Shown here in pieces: positions 22,949 to 36,222 of a stretch of 64,000 bases of DNA. The notes below the pieces were generated by a model. That model did no database searches and had not been told where the DNA came from. It saw only the letters and a program-made list of their open reading frames with translations. This stretch comes from Pomacea canaliculata (taxonomy: Eukaryota; Mollusca; Gastropoda; Architaenioglossa; Ampullariidae). Positions within the stretch are counted from its first letter, which is position 1. Each line of letters begins with the position of its first letter. The stretch covers positions 43,688,296 through 43,752,295 of the forward strand of contig NC_037590.1 in assembly GCF_003073045.1 (NCBI RefSeq), given 5' to 3'. The position numbers were made by a program, and so were the translations under genes.

Positions 22949-25061
22949 TTTATTATTCTCTGACACAATCCCCTCCATGTAGCTGATGGAGTAGTTGGAA
23001 TGCCTCATGGTATGTCTCTGTCGTCCCATCGAGTCAGGAACTGGACTGTAATAAAGAGAGGATACAGATAACATGCATCGCACACATTATCTACTCAGGA
23101 ATTCTCTATCATTTCATTTTATGAGCAACGGAATGAACAATCGTACAAACCAGTCATAAACTGAGTACTTATGTGTCAGTTTGTCATCATTCGTAGAACT
23201 ACCATCGTGGTGTAAACTTCATTATATGTAACCCTGGTACTTGACACTCAGGTATAGTGTCTTTTGTCTGTTCTTGTTCCTTTGACCAGTAATTCTCTCT
23301 TTCGTTCTCTTTATCTATTTCTTAATGTCTTGATGGAAGATGCTGGTGTGTGGTTGTGCTTGACCGTGTGGACTTATTTCTATAATTATGTTTGAAATTA
23401 TTATTAACGATGGCATGTTTGTCTTTTTACTTTCTTGTGTTTATAAATATTGCAGGTGTCGTCAGGTAGTAAAGTGGGTTTTTCCGTTAGCTGACATTTG
23501 AGTTCGTCTCACCACAGACCACACTAGAAACAAGCAACAAAAGCACACAGGAAACGACTTACAAAATGACCAACACCCCGTACAAGGAGTCATATGAAAC
23601 AAAAATACAGAACTCACTTACCCCAAGAAGAGGAGAGTTGTCCATCGTAGTTACTAGAGGCAGGCCTCTGCACACACAGCGAAATCAGCGATTATTAACG
23701 AGGTTGGCAAAGTTTGGACTCAAAGCTAAATGGTGAGGACTGAGAAGCAAGTCAGTAAAACTCTCTGAGAAGGATAGAGATAGTGAAATGGATTAGTTAA
23801 GACTCCGTTAAAATATAATTACATTTGACGGTCCATAGACACTCGCTAGCACACACACACACAGACACACTGCTGTATTTGTAAGACAAGCTGGCTTTGT
23901 AGTCAGGGTGCAGTAGGTACCTGTCAGATTTGATATTACAGGAGAGACGGCGCTGGTGACTGCACCCAGGACGGATTCCACAATGTTGCCGACGGGTATG
24001 TTGATGGCGGCCGTCACACAGCTGACCAGTTTGGACACGATGCCAAGAACAAGAGCCAGAAGGCCCTGGACGACAGCAAGAGCGGTACCCAGCAGACTGC
24101 CCAGCAAGCTGCCGACTAAGGACGTGACAACGTTCAGGAGAGCAGCAGCAATGGGGCCGAGGACAGACATGAGGGTTGTCAGTAGTGGGGGGACCAGCGT
24201 CAAGGAATTGGTGGCAAGCAAGGCTCGTTCTTCTGGAACATGAGCCGACATGCTTGCTGCGGCCAACACCAGAATCAGCACCAGCGACTTCATGGCTGTG
24301 AGGATCTGAAATCACATCACTCAGTGTTGTTGTCACACAAGTCACATTGTGCTGTAACTGTCACCACATTTCTTGTGACAGCATTAGTGTTTTCTCGTCA
24401 GTAAAACTTCTTGTCATGTACAGTCTTTTCATTGTCACAGAATCACATTTAACTGTCGACACTGAGATAGCTTCAAACACATTTGTTATGCGAATTTTAT
24501 AACAAGAGGAAAACCCAAACTACTGTCAATAAACTTGTAGAAGTATACAATAGAAAGAACAGAAGAAAAACGGAGTGTGGAAGCAAAGTATAACAAGGAT
24601 GTCACTTCTAATACACATCACTATGTTAAGGTTGTACGTTTGAATAAGTTTGTGTTTGTGTGTGTGTTCGCTCTTGAGCAGGTCTGTAAAATATTTCCCT
24701 AGAAAACCTCAGCAGCCATTGTCTCCTGTGATTGAAAACACGTTTTACCGCAGTGTATGAGGCTAGTGTGGGATACTTTACATATGGACAGCTTACTTTT
24801 TTGAGGGTATTAGCCTAAGATATCCAAGAACTGCTACAAGTGTTGAAAGATTTAAAACTCGTGAAAAACTACAAATCTGAAAACAAGGCGAAACAGAAGC
24901 ACCACAAAAATAAAAGAGTTCAAGACTAATGCGTTGAAGTCTGAATACACCTACATGTACGGAGGCCAACAAAAGTCTAGGATCCCTCCCTTAGTAGACT
25001 GCTTACCGTTGACGAGTGATGAAAGTGGAAGCTGTGGTGGAAGCTGTCGATGGCTGGAACC
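22949..25061 (-). CDS. Small hydrophobic secreted protein, Leu/Val/Ser-rich, 128 aa
   Basis: Minus-strand gene in four exons: 5' UTR about 25061-25007, coding exon 24305-23921 (ATG 24293), exon 23667-23622 and a 3' UTR exon from 23045 with AATAAA at 22954-22949. Spliced in phase 1, the third exon adds only EACL and a stop at 23656-23654, which lies 32 nt from the last junction and so would not provoke decay. If the 23921 donor is not used, the frame runs on to 23808. The protein has a signal peptide (MKSLVLILVLAAASMSA), then a long run of Leu, Val, Ser, Ala and Gly such as SLLGSLLGTALAVVQGLLAL, and two Cys. It could form amphipathic helices, as in surfactant, pore-forming or mucus proteins; I do not recognise the family. 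A TATA box lies just upstream. Confidence 0.7.
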
Positions 25062-25084
25062 TGTCTGGACAAAGAAGTGGCGGC

Positions 25085-25092
25085 CTTTTATA
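25085..25092 (-). promoter_or_regulatory. TATA box of the hydrophobic secreted protein gene
   Basis: Minus-strand TATAAAAG about 25-30 nt before the inferred start of the untranslated first exon, whose end CGTCAACG is followed by a strong donor GTAAGC at 25006. Confidence 0.65.
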
Positions 25093-25109
25093 GTCAAAGG
25101 TGTCACGTG

Positions 25110-28090
25110 ATGTGTGACACAAAACACGAGGCGCAGGAGGCGGTCAGTTGTGAGAACTAATAACGAAGTTGTTTTTCCACTGACCGTGTGTTCGTGATCT
25201 TAAAGTATAATTAGTTTACCTTTCTAGCTACAGCCACAATCGCAAAATCTCTTTACTTCCATACCTCGCAGGACTTTGCTAAACAAACACCGAAATCTGT
25301 TAAAATAACCCAAGGGGGGAAATGTTAAAGACTTTTATCAGAAGGAAAACGGATTTTGCTTTGTGTGAATAACTAATTAGTATGCTTATCAGCATGTGAT
25401 CATAATGAGTATGCTTTACTTATCAGACCAATCACTTGAAACTTGTCAGGTGTAGAAGAAGAGAGGAATTTTTTAACATTTTTTTATCTGCCCACCAACA
25501 AACATGTGTAAATTAGGAAAGAAGCAGCAGCTTGTAGGTGTGTCTGCGTGTTGTAGAATATTCCATAAAAGACTACAATGCACCAGTCAAAGATGTTGTT
25601 GCACCGATGGTGGAGATGTCCCCTGGCGGCATTGTACTCTTGTGTTGGAGGCGGTGGAGTTGTCTCTTGGCAGACGAGCATCTTCTTGGCCTACTTACAC
25701 AATGGTCACTCGTCTGATGGCCATCATTGTTTGTCCTGAAAGTGGTGAACAGGTTTGAGTTAAACACAGTGTCTGTAGTTGTTTTGTTGTCACATCGGTA
25801 AGGATAATTCAGAAGATTCCACTGGCTCCTTAGCGAGATGCTCCTTCTATGACACATTCGACACATAGCGACACCACACCATTGGCTGTTTGTCTCGGTT
25901 ACCTTCTTTTCACCCGTGAATAGTTTGAAAGAAATATTTGTTAAAGTCAGTGGCTTGTCTGCTATAAGAACAGACACTCCCTTCATCTTTTACACCGGAA
26001 GTAGACACTAAGTTGAGGATTCTGCAGAAGCCGTTATGGACATTCATGCAAAAACAAACAACATACTTTGATAAACACATAACGGTTGGCAAAATGTGTG
26101 GGTACAAATAGTGAGAAGAATTATGAAAATATAACACGACGAAATAAAATACAGAAATAGATTGCCAACACACAAAGCTACAAGTCGTACATATTCCCTT
26201 GTGAGTTTCTAGTCTCTTCCACAGAACTAAAAACAAAACAAAAAAAACTATAGGGAATCCGATTGGAGTGTGTGTTGTGCATCCGGTCATAATAAGTTGT
26301 TTACACTTGCTGTACACAAAGAGGAAAATTAGTCCGTTTCTGAAAGTTTGTTATCTTGACTTCATAACATGATCGCTACAACTGTGGTTAGAACACTAAA
26401 GTCCAGACTCAACTGCTATCATTTCTGCTAAATGTTAGATACTAGTGAAGGCATCTAACCTTACAGAAGAACTTTAGAAGTTTATTTGTTCTCTAAGAGT
26501 TGTAACTGACAAATATCAACACTTTCATCATGACAGGTTTTAAACAAAATGTTTTCCGGAAACATCCTCGTTGTTGCACCCCACCGTGAGAAGAGGAAGG
26601 CGGAGATGACATTAGCTTATGACCTACTTGTTCAGTCAACCCGGATGTTGAAAATTCATGGAATTTATTTTGTACCGTTTGGTAATCAGGATAGAGGTAG
26701 TGACCTGTGTATTCTGTGCTCGTAGAACATTCACTGATAACCGGAGGTACAGCCGGGTACTGGGGTGAAAGAAATATATTTCACAAAAAAGTGAGATTGT
26801 TCACATGGCTTCTTGCAGCTATAACATCATTCTATTGCAACAAACAAACAAACAAGCAAGCAAACATGAACACATCCCGTGTGTTTAAGTTTTGTTCGTC
26901 GACTTAAGGCGAGCGACACCTGTCCGCACGACTGACTTTTGTTGGTTTCGCTCCGGGTACTCATGGTGCAAAAACATCTCTGGGTGAAGCACTTTCCCCT
27001 CACCCACCCGACCAACCAGTAACTGGTTGAGATCACTCGGTCAGGCGTATTCGCCTTCTAAAAATAAGTGAGGTTTGCTAATGGGGGAAAGACCCAGGGA
27101 ACCGAAAGTGAGATGTAAACAAACTAAGAGTGGGCCTGTCCACAGTAAAATGTCAGACCACTTGAGCTACAATACCCTGGGTATCACAGACAATGCACTG
27201 GGGGTGACCGGACCTCTGACCGGCTCCACAGACTGAAGGTTTTCCACTTCATTTCCTCCCTCTCTCAAGGGGTTTATCAAATTTTTCTCCCTTTCTCTTC
27301 TTAAACCTACAATAATTTGTTTCGAGTAATGTAGTGCTTAATTAGTTTACTTTTTTAGATCATGGCTACATCTAAAATATTTATAGCATCGCTTATTCTA
27401 CTTCCGCAGTAAAAACAAAATGTCATTTCTCTCTCATTACTGTTTGTTACTTTTCTAAGCTTTCATCAGAATATTAATAAAGTTGTGGAGTAGCCCACTG
27501 AAGTACTTTGAGATAAGTTTTTCAAAAGAATTGTGGATTTATTGTAACCTTTAGTGTATTTGTATAAAAGTATCCCACTACCAGGTTTGGATCCAGAGAG
27601 TAGTGACGAGAGACTACGTGTGCTGTGTTACCCCCTGTTTGTTTGTGGAGTGAAAGGTCGGAGGGTCGCTTGCATCATAACTCAACCCTTTGCCCAACAA
27701 CTATCTCACTTCCGTTCAAAAGAAAAGGGAAAGGAAAAATAATAAACGCACAAAACATTTATTATTATTTATTATTCATGGATAAACAGCGCACTCTTTC
27801 ATTACAATTTTTTCTAAAATGATGGATAACATGAAATGATAACGACATTTTATGAGCAGTAAATTCAAGAATATTAAAGTTGAAAATATCGCCAGCTGCT
27901 TTCGTTGGTAAACATGGAGAAGATAGATTGCTGCTTGTTGTTAGTGAGTTTAAAGTAAATCTTTTCAACATTCACATGTAAATAGAAGCTGAATACATAT
28001 CACAATCCATGATCTGCTACGGTTGGTGAAACACAACAAGATACGAGATAAAATTTCTGTTTTCTTTGTACTTACAGCCTCTAACATAGT
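25110..28090. other. Intergenic region, no supported gene
   Basis: About 3 kb between two minus-strand genes. It holds open frames up to 137 codons on the minus strand (25986-25573) without family motifs, convincing splice sites or a signal peptide. No transposon end could be confirmed. Confidence 0.5.
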
Positions 28091-28166
28091 TCTCCATTAT
28101 TCTTGTTTGCAACCCTAACAAAAGGACCCAGGGATATTTTCTTCGCAGGGTGGACACACCCCGCCA

Positions 28167-28448
28167 TCATGGCATGCACGCTCGGTTGAGATTGACCGAG
28201 GGTCGAAACTTGACCCACACTGCCATGACGTCAGCAAAGCCCCGCATGTCCCCTGTCAAGAAAAGGTTTGTCAGCTACAAAAATAATCATGTTTAATGAA
28301 CTAAAATTCATATATTTTAATTTGAATATACAGTGTCATCAGCTACCTGACTGTGTCAGCTGTCGACACAGTTTGCGTGACACATTCTGCCTTTCCTGTC
28401 TTTGAATGGGTAGTGTGTCCGTTAGTGCATAATGTGTGTGCGTATGTT

Positions 28449-28479
<31 letters not shown>

Positions 28480-30925
28480 GGGGGGGAACATACCGGCGCT
28501 TTGCCAGTTAATCACTGTCTTGGCTTTTGAATAAACAAACGCAGGGTTCTGATTCGAAGTCTCCCATGGACAAGAGTTTCCGGCGTCCTTGATGTTCAAC
28601 CACCCGTTGTCACCAGGACATCCACCATGATTCTTGCTAACATAGAACCGGCGAAAAGTCCCACGTGCAGAAAACCTGGCAGACAATAAAAATTAACAAA
28701 AAATTATTTTTCGTCTATTGTGTCTCAAAGCTAGTTTAAAGGCTGCTGATAAATTACTAAATAAAATAATTTTATCGAAATAAACTTTATCAGCACTGGT
28801 GAACTTTTTACCCTGTAATATCGAAGTAGCTGTGAGCAGACGACTTCAGGTCCTTCCATGAAGACTGTACGAGTCTGTCCGCCGAGAACCAGTTGATGTA
28901 GTTGCTGCCGAGGCCGGTGAAGATCATGTAGGCCTTCTCCACCCCACCTTCATACACAGCCAGCTTCACCTGAATGAATGGCGGGTACATTGTTCAGCTC
29001 CTCACCCAAACTCTCGTACAAAAGAGGCTCGGGGGGAGGAGGTGGGAGGTCGCATTAACATTGCTTGAACTTTAATCATTTGTGACATATAGACCTAACA
29101 GTTACATTTTAAGACCCTAGAATTAATTTTTATTTTATTATTTATATTTTAACATCTAATGGATTACTTGTAATCAGGAGAGACACACTTTATCCAGGGC
29201 CGAGGAGGGCCAGGAGTCCAGCAGACGACTGCGGTAGTGACGGTCACATGACCCGTTGGTTCTCGTGCACCCGCATGGCATGGAGGCGCGGGTGAATGTG
29301 TAGTCGTCATGGTAACCAGTGCGCGTCCATGCGTCATACACGGGGGATCCCAGACCTTGTGTGCCGCGAAACACCAAGACCCAACCGTCCATCTCGATGA
29401 AGTCTGCAGCAAGAATATACATATATACACATACATATACACACACAGATGTTAGTGCAGCGTTCAGTTTTGTTTTGTTTGTTTTGTTTTTTTTAAGAGG
29501 GGGCGAGATGTAGAAATAATATCTCTTTGTTGTTCTATTATCTTCGTAAATAAACATTTGTCCTTTGTCATTTCTCACTCTGTCTCTCTCGCTGTCTCTC
29601 GTGTCTTCCTCGTGCTCACCGAAAGTACTAGAGAGAGAGACCCACTCATGCAGGTAGATAGATAAATATATGCGAGTATCTAACTGCTCTTGTATGTTGA
29701 TCTTGGACTTGGATGACTGTAATAGAGTCTGTAGCTTTATAAATATGCTTTTTGTTTTCACGATGGAGGAGGAGGAGGATGTAAAGGGTTAACTTTTTTT
29801 CTTACCTCCATAATCACTTGTATCCCTCTGCTCACGTTTCTCTTCCACTGTGTTCAAAACAGAAAAGTCTTGGATAATTTGAACAGTTAATAATACAACA
29901 CACACAGGACTGTTTTCTTACACCAAGTAATGTCACTCAAAGTGAGTGGCTTATCTTTGATTTGCATACATATGCGTATAAGGTCTTGCTCACACAGACA
30001 CACACATGCTGACGCTCACACACACACTCACGCTCACACACACGCTCACGCTCACACACACGCACACACACACTCACACACACACTCACGCTCACACACA
30101 CGCACGCACGCACACACACACTCATACACACACTCACGCTCACGCACACACACACACAGAAGGCCAGACACTCGCCTCGAGCAAGTCTTGCCTCCAACTC
30201 GCCAAGTTTCTGTGTCCACCCAGCCTCGCTCTGTGTGGGCGAAGTGGCTGAGCAGCTGGCAAAAAGGAGCAGTGCTCCCATCCAGGTTAGACACAGAAAT
30301 GGCCTCATGTCAGAGAAAGATCTCCTGTAGAGACAAACAAAAATATTCACACAGAGAGAGCATGTATGATTATGCAGCTTGTTACAACTTGTTCATAACA
30401 TAGTTAACTAAAAAAAAATTGACAAAGTCTGGCACAAAATATTGTGACACTTTATCTGAAAGCATCGCTCCAAGTGACCAGTCCTTCTCTCGAGAAAACT
30501 AAAAGATAGTTTAAGGTTTACATGAGTGCGACAAAACATTGTTCTAGTCCCTGGGCAGTGCTCGGTAAAACATACTTCCCCCAGAGAGAGTGAACAGTCA
30601 GCTCCACACCACACACCCTGCTTCTTTGTCCTCAAGATGGTTACAGGCCTTATTTTCCATCTATTGTCTCTATATATTTTTCACAAAGAGTGAACTTCTA
30701 AATAATATAACAAAGTCGGAAAATATGAAATTCAAACGGAAAATATTATTTAATCTTCCCAATTAGTTCATCAGAGTATACTCAACAAGAGTAACAGCCC
30801 TTGCTGTCAACGCATAAAGCATAATGTTTGCAACCCTGCCCAAGAATGATGAATTTCATAAAAAGTGGCTTACCTGGTCATGATTAGAATTAGTGGGACA
30901 GGTGAGTAAACTCTCTTTGACATTC
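28167..30925 (-). CDS. Gene A: secreted Cys/Trp-rich protein, 271 aa
   Basis: Untranslated exon 1 ends at 30874. Coding exons are 30308-30176, 29847-29806, 29403-29189, 28969-28812, 28675-28494 and 28252-28167 (816 nt, all phases join; exon 2 itself begins at 30324). Signal peptide [20 protein letters not shown], then a short charged helix ([14 protein letters not shown]). The body has [91 protein letters not shown] and AVWVKF. There is no membrane anchor, so it is secreted. Gene B is its paralogue. The layout of short helix plus globular domain recalls lectin-like or shell-matrix proteins, but I cannot name the domain. The exon 2 donor is probably GC (CGAG, GCGAGT), judged by alignment with gene B's GT donor. 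Confidence 0.8.
29995..30162. repeat. (CA)n/(CACT)n simple repeat in intron 2 of gene A
   Basis: CA-rich imperfect microsatellite beginning about 14 bp beyond the exon 2 donor. A simple repeat lies at the same point in gene B. Confidence 0.85.
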
Positions 30926-30947
30926 TTGGTGTTTCGTGCATTGCGGC

Positions 30948-30953
30948 TTTATA
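30948..30953 (-). promoter_or_regulatory. TATA box of gene A
   Basis: Minus-strand TATAAA 25-30 nt before the inferred first exon (about 30925-30874), which ends ATGACCAG, GTAAGC. Confidence 0.6.
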
Positions 30954-31611
30954 AGCAAAATTCCAACCAGGACCTGCGCCTCATTACAGTAGAAGGCGAT
31001 AGAAGCCAATCAACAAATACTAGGTCTGCCTACTAAACAAACATTTCCCTGCATTACAAGATGAAAATCGACACAAAAATCCCGTTTCTAGTAAACAGGA
31101 TACGACAGTCATAGGTAAAAAAAAACCAGTAAACAGGTTTCAGCACTGAAACATTAGTCGCTTCTTCAAGTTCGTTCTCGATAAAATATCAGCAGCAGGA
31201 AGTGCATTAGCAGCAGGTCAGATCTTGCTTGCAAGGATATTTACCTGGCGACTTTACACTGACTGTGGACGGTGCGGAGATCCTACTCTGATTTGTACCT
31301 ACAAATATTTGTTTCGTTTCCGAATGATATGAAGGAGTCAACAAAATGGGCGCTACTCTGACCCCAGCTCACCTTCGTCCCTCAGGTTTGTGACTTGTTC
31401 CACTTCTACGGGAATTTCGCTTCTACCAGCTTGTGCACAGATGGACACAAGTGGTACTGCAATGCGTCTGACTGTATATATAGATAGATATACTCATATT
31501 ATGTTTGTATATGTGGTCGTGATTGTGATTTCTGCCTTTGACTTCTTCGGACAGACAATAAAGTCTGATTTAAGATTCCCATAGAGATGGAAAAGGGACC
31601 AGTTATCTGCA

Positions 31612-34600
31612 TCACTCACTCACTCACTCACTCACTCACTCACTCACTCACTCACTCACTCACTCACTCACTCACTCACTCACTCACTCACTCACTCACT
31701 CACTCACTCACTCACTCACTCACTCACTCACTCACTCACTCACTCACTCACTCACTCACTCACTCACTCACTCACTCACTCACTCACTCACTCACTCACT
31801 CACTCACTCACTCACTCACTCACTCACTCACTCACCACTCACTCACTCACTCACTCACTCACTCACTCACTCACTCACTCACTCACTCACTCACTCACTC
31901 ACTCACTCACTCACTCACTCACTCACTCACTCACTCACTCACTCACTCACTCACTCACTCACTCACTCACTCACTCATCACTCACTCACTCACTCACTCA
32001 CTCACTCACTCACTCACTCACTCACTCACTCCCACTCACTCACTCACTCACTCACTCACTCACTCACTCACTCACTCACTCACTCACTCATCTCACTCAC
32101 TCATCACTCACTCACTCACTCACTCACTCACTCACTCACTCCACTCACTCACTCACTCACTCACTCACTCACTACTCCTCACTCACTCACTCACTCACTC
32201 ACTCACTCACTCACTCATCACTCACTCACTACTCACTCACTCACTCACTCACTCACTCACTCACTCACTCACTCACTCACTCACTCACTCACTCACTCAC
32301 TCACTCACTCACTCACTCACTCACTCACTCACTCACTCACTCACTCACTCACTCTCACTCACTCACTCACTCACTCACTCACTCACTCACTCACTCACTC
32401 ACATCACTCACTCACTCCACTCACTCACTCACCACACTCACTCCCACGTCACTCACTCTTATTCACTCACTCACTCACTCATCTCTCACTCACTCACTCA
32501 CTCTCACTCAACATCCACTCACTCACCCTGTCACTCACACCACTGTCACTCACTCCTCACTCACTATCACTGCACTCACTCACACTCTCACTCACTCACT
32601 CACTTCATCCTCATCACTCACTCACTCACTCACTCACTCACTGCACTCACTCAACTCACTCCTCACTCACTCACTCACGACTCACTCACTGTCACTCACT
32701 CATCACTCACTCATCACTCACTCATCACTCACTCACTCACTCACTCATCACTCACTCACTCACTCACTCACTCAACTATACCACTCACTTTACTTCACTC
32801 ACTACTCACACTCACTCAGCTCACTCACTCACTCACTCACTCACTCACTCACTCATCACTCACTCACTCACTTCACTAACACTCACTCACTCACTCATCA
32901 CTCACTCACTACTCACTCACTCACTCACTCATCTAACTCCTCACTCACATTCACTCACTCACTCACTCTTCTCAACTCACACTCACCACTCACTCACTCA
33001 CTCACTCACTCATCATACTTCACTCACTCATCACTTGCTACTCATACTCACTCACTTCACTCATCACTCATACTCACTCACACTCACTCTACTCATCTCA
33101 CTCACTCACCACTCACGTCACTCACTCCTCACTCACTCTACTCACTCACTCACTCACTCACTCATCACTCATCTCACTCACTCACTCACTCACTTCACTC
33201 GATCACTCACTCATCACTCACTCACTCACTCACTCACTCACTCTCACTCACTCACTCACTCACTCACTCATCACTCATCATCACTCACTCACTCACTCAC
33301 TCACTCCTCATCACTCACACTCACTCACTCACTCATCATCCACTCACTCACTCACTCACTCACTCACCACTCACTCACTCACTCACCTCACTCACTCACT
33401 CAACCTCACTCACTCACTCACTCAACTCACTCACTCACTCCTCACTCACTCACTCACCACACTCACTCACGTCACTCAACTCACTCACTCACTCACTCAC
33501 TCACTCACTCACTCACTCAGCTCTACTCATCACTCACTCACTCAGTCACTCACCTCTCACTACTCAGTATCACTCACTCACATATTTTTTCTCCACTCAC
33601 TCACTCACTCACGATCAATCATTAACACTCACTCACTGCCATCACTCACTTCACCACTCACACTCACTCACTCACTCACTATCACTCACTCACTCACATC
33701 ACCACTTCACTCACTCACTCACTCACTCACTCACTCACTCACTCACTCACTCACTCACATCACTCATCACTACATCATACCACATCACATAACTCATCAG
33801 CTCACTCATGCACTCACTCATCTCACTCACTCACTCACATCACTCTCATCACTCCTCACTCATCATCACTCACTCACCACTCATCGCCCCACACTACTCA
33901 TCCTCACACTCATACTCACTCATGCACTCATCACTCACGTCTCCGTACACGTCCAGCACCACTCACTTACTCACGTCACCGCTCACTCACCCATACTCAC
34001 TCACATCACTCACGTCACTCACTCTCGATTCACTCCACTCACTCATCCACTCACCCACTCACTCCCACCGTCAACTCACTCAGTCACCTCATCTGCACTC
34101 ACTCATCATCACTCACTCACTACTCACCACTCACTCACTCCTCACCACATCACTCAATCACTCCTCACTCACTCACATCACTCACTCACCTCACTCACTC
34201 ACATTCTTCACTCAATCACTCATCCTCATGCACTCACTCACTGACTCACTCACTGCACATCACATAACTCATCACTCACTCACTCACCACATCATCACTG
34301 CACTGTCACCACTCACTCACTCACGTCACTCATCACTACACTCACTCATCACTCATCACTCACTCACTCACTCACTCACTCAGATCACAGCATCACGTCA
34401 CTCACCTCACTACTCATCACTTCACTATCACTCACTACCACTACCACACTCACCTCACTCATCACTCCTGCACTAATCACTCAACTCATCACTCACTTCA
34501 CACTCACTGCACTCACGTCACTCACTCAACTCACTCACATCACTCATGCACCACCTACGTATCACTCACTCTCACTCACTCACGTCACTCACCTCACTCA

Positions 34601-34622
34601 CTCACGTCACTCACTACTCAGA
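31612..34622. repeat. (CTCA)n tetranucleotide array, about 3 kb
   Basis: Nearly pure ACTC/CTCA units from 31612 to about 32400, then steadily more insertions, deletions and odd bases to 34622. Long open frames of repeating SLTH in it are artefacts of the 4-bp unit. The decline is abrupt enough to suggest consensus error in a collapsed long array rather than pure mutation. Confidence 0.95.
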
Positions 34623-35472
34623 TTTTATTTGTCACTGTAGATTTGAACACACCACATTTCAGTCTTCAGACCTCGTCGGTAGCCACGGAGGCTATCGCAG
34701 TTACCAACTCACGTGTCTAAAGTTTCGTGAAAAAAGTCAGTTCGCCGTTTACAATGAACAATGTCCGCTGAACGAGCGCACACGCCTCCAGAACCGGTGA
34801 CGTTCATGACAACGAGGCTGCTGTTTAACGCAAGATGACTAGGCACGACGGACCACAAACACCCTCTACTGTCCCCTTGGTAACTCAAACTGCCAGGAAC
34901 ACACACGTCATCTCAATGGAGTGAACAAGATGGAGTGTACAGACGGCACAACCTAGCCGCGAATCCTGCCCTGCAGACTCATTGTAAGCGCGTGGTCAGA
35001 GTTGTCCTGCCAGTCATGGAGGAATCGAAATACGGACAAATGTACCTACAAAGAAGCATCCAACAATAAAAGTGACAAAATGGCCGGTCCTCCACAGTTC
35101 ATTGATCAATTGATATCTCATTAATGTGAGGACGTTTGTGTGGAGCTAAGACACAGAGCAAGACAATGTGGGAGAGAATACAGTTCAGACTTGACGCCTG
35201 ATCTACGCGACACGAGTGTACACGTGCTAACGGTCACGTCAGACAAGCAGTGGACTCACCTGTGAAATATTTCCATCTTCAACTGTGACATATCGACAGG
35301 TTTGCTCGTGAAAACCACGGATTCTGGCTTTGTCCAAGAATGAACGGTTTGTTATTGTGTCTTACAGACAATTGCTTGACGCAGCAGTACACTGCAAGGT
35401 TTTTTCTGACTTCAACGATACTTCAGTTCCTGCTTCTACATTACATCGCAAGGAAGAGCTGCCGGGTTGATA
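34623..35472. other. Unique sequence between array and gap, no supported gene
   Basis: About 850 bp with short chance frames only. An acceptor-like CTTACAG at about 35370 precedes weak similarity to the SRCR exon 6 of the Ig-SRCR family, too weak to call. Confidence 0.4.
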
Positions 35473-35572
35473 NNNNNNNNNNNNNNNNNNNNNNNNNNNN
35501 NNNNNNNNNNNNNNNNNNNNNNNNNNNNNNNNNNNNNNNNNNNNNNNNNNNNNNNNNNNNNNNNNNNNNNNN
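35473..35572. other. Assembly gap of 100 N
   Basis: Exactly 100 N, the usual placeholder for a gap of unknown size, 850 bp from the (CTCA)n array. Confidence 1.
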
Positions 35573-35778
35573 GCTGACCCCCCACTCAGTCTACTAACCA
35601 CTACGCTTAACAGGCAGGTTTAGACATTCGATAGTATGTGTAAGATAAGTATTATTCTCCTCAATTAATGAATCAAAAGACTATTGTGTGTATGTGTTAT
35701 TTACATGTGTAATAGTTCAAGTTCAGTGCATTTATTAAGTGTGTGTTGATGTTGAAAGAGAAATCCTGTTTCGTGCAA

Positions 35779-35890
35779 CACATCTGTATTGGCCACGGGA
35801 TACGTTGCCGATTCTCCTGGACGACGTGAGTTTTATGGCAAGAACGAATGATTTTGGACTGTCCACGGCGATAGTGAAACAACTGTAGTC
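35779..35890 (+). pseudogene. Relic of the last SRCR exon of an Ig-SRCR gene
   Basis: ACGTTGCCGATTCTCCTGGA encodes TLPILLD and continues DV, like genes 3 and 4 (LPILLDDVMC). Downstream GATTTTGGACTG and AGTGAAACAACTGTAGTC follow IFDCSH and SEIVGVD in order, but with a frame change, lost cysteines and about 20 bp missing. It is a host gene fossil; other exons may lie in the gap or be gone. Confidence 0.65.
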
Positions 35891-36160
35891 AAATGAAGAG
35901 TTGTGAGTTCGACTGGCCTGCCGAGCCATTAATAACTGAATTGAAAACATAAGAATACCATGATATGTTTAGTTGGCCTGACTAATCCACACGCCACTTG
36001 TCACATACAACAAAGCGTATACAAGGAAATTGTTATACAATATCTCCCATCATTGGAATTTATTCTTTTATGTAACTGGGTAATAGGATGCAATACTTTA
36101 TCTGATATAAATGGGTGGGTTCTGGTGGATGGATTTGCGTCACAGAATATCTATTGACAT

Positions 36161-36222
36161 AGATGAGTGGAGTGAGTGAGGTGAGTAAGGTGAGTGAATT
36201 TGAGTGAGATGAGTGAGTGAGT
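36161..36222. repeat. Short (TGAG)n tract, inverse orientation to the (CTCA)n array
   Basis: Imperfect GTGA/TGAG units, the complement of the CTCA unit, about 1.5 kb beyond the end of the large array. Confidence 0.8.

Noticed and set aside
25573-25690. Minus-strand NNIFDWC resembling the NIFDC motif of SRCR exons
   Set aside because: Only about 15 bases agree, the surrounding residues do not, and the other SRCR landmarks are missing.
29930-30403. Plus-strand His/Thr-rich frame of 157 codons
   Set aside because: Runs through the CA-rich simple repeat in intron 2 of gene A, antisense to the real exon.
31587-34476. Very long plus-strand open frames of repeating SLTH residues (up to 430 codons)
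   Set aside because: They are translations of the (CTCA)n array, which has no stop in any frame; not a protein gene.
35360-35420. Acceptor-like site followed by weak similarity to SRCR exon 6
   Set aside because: The similarity fades after about 25 bases and no Trp/Cys landmarks follow.
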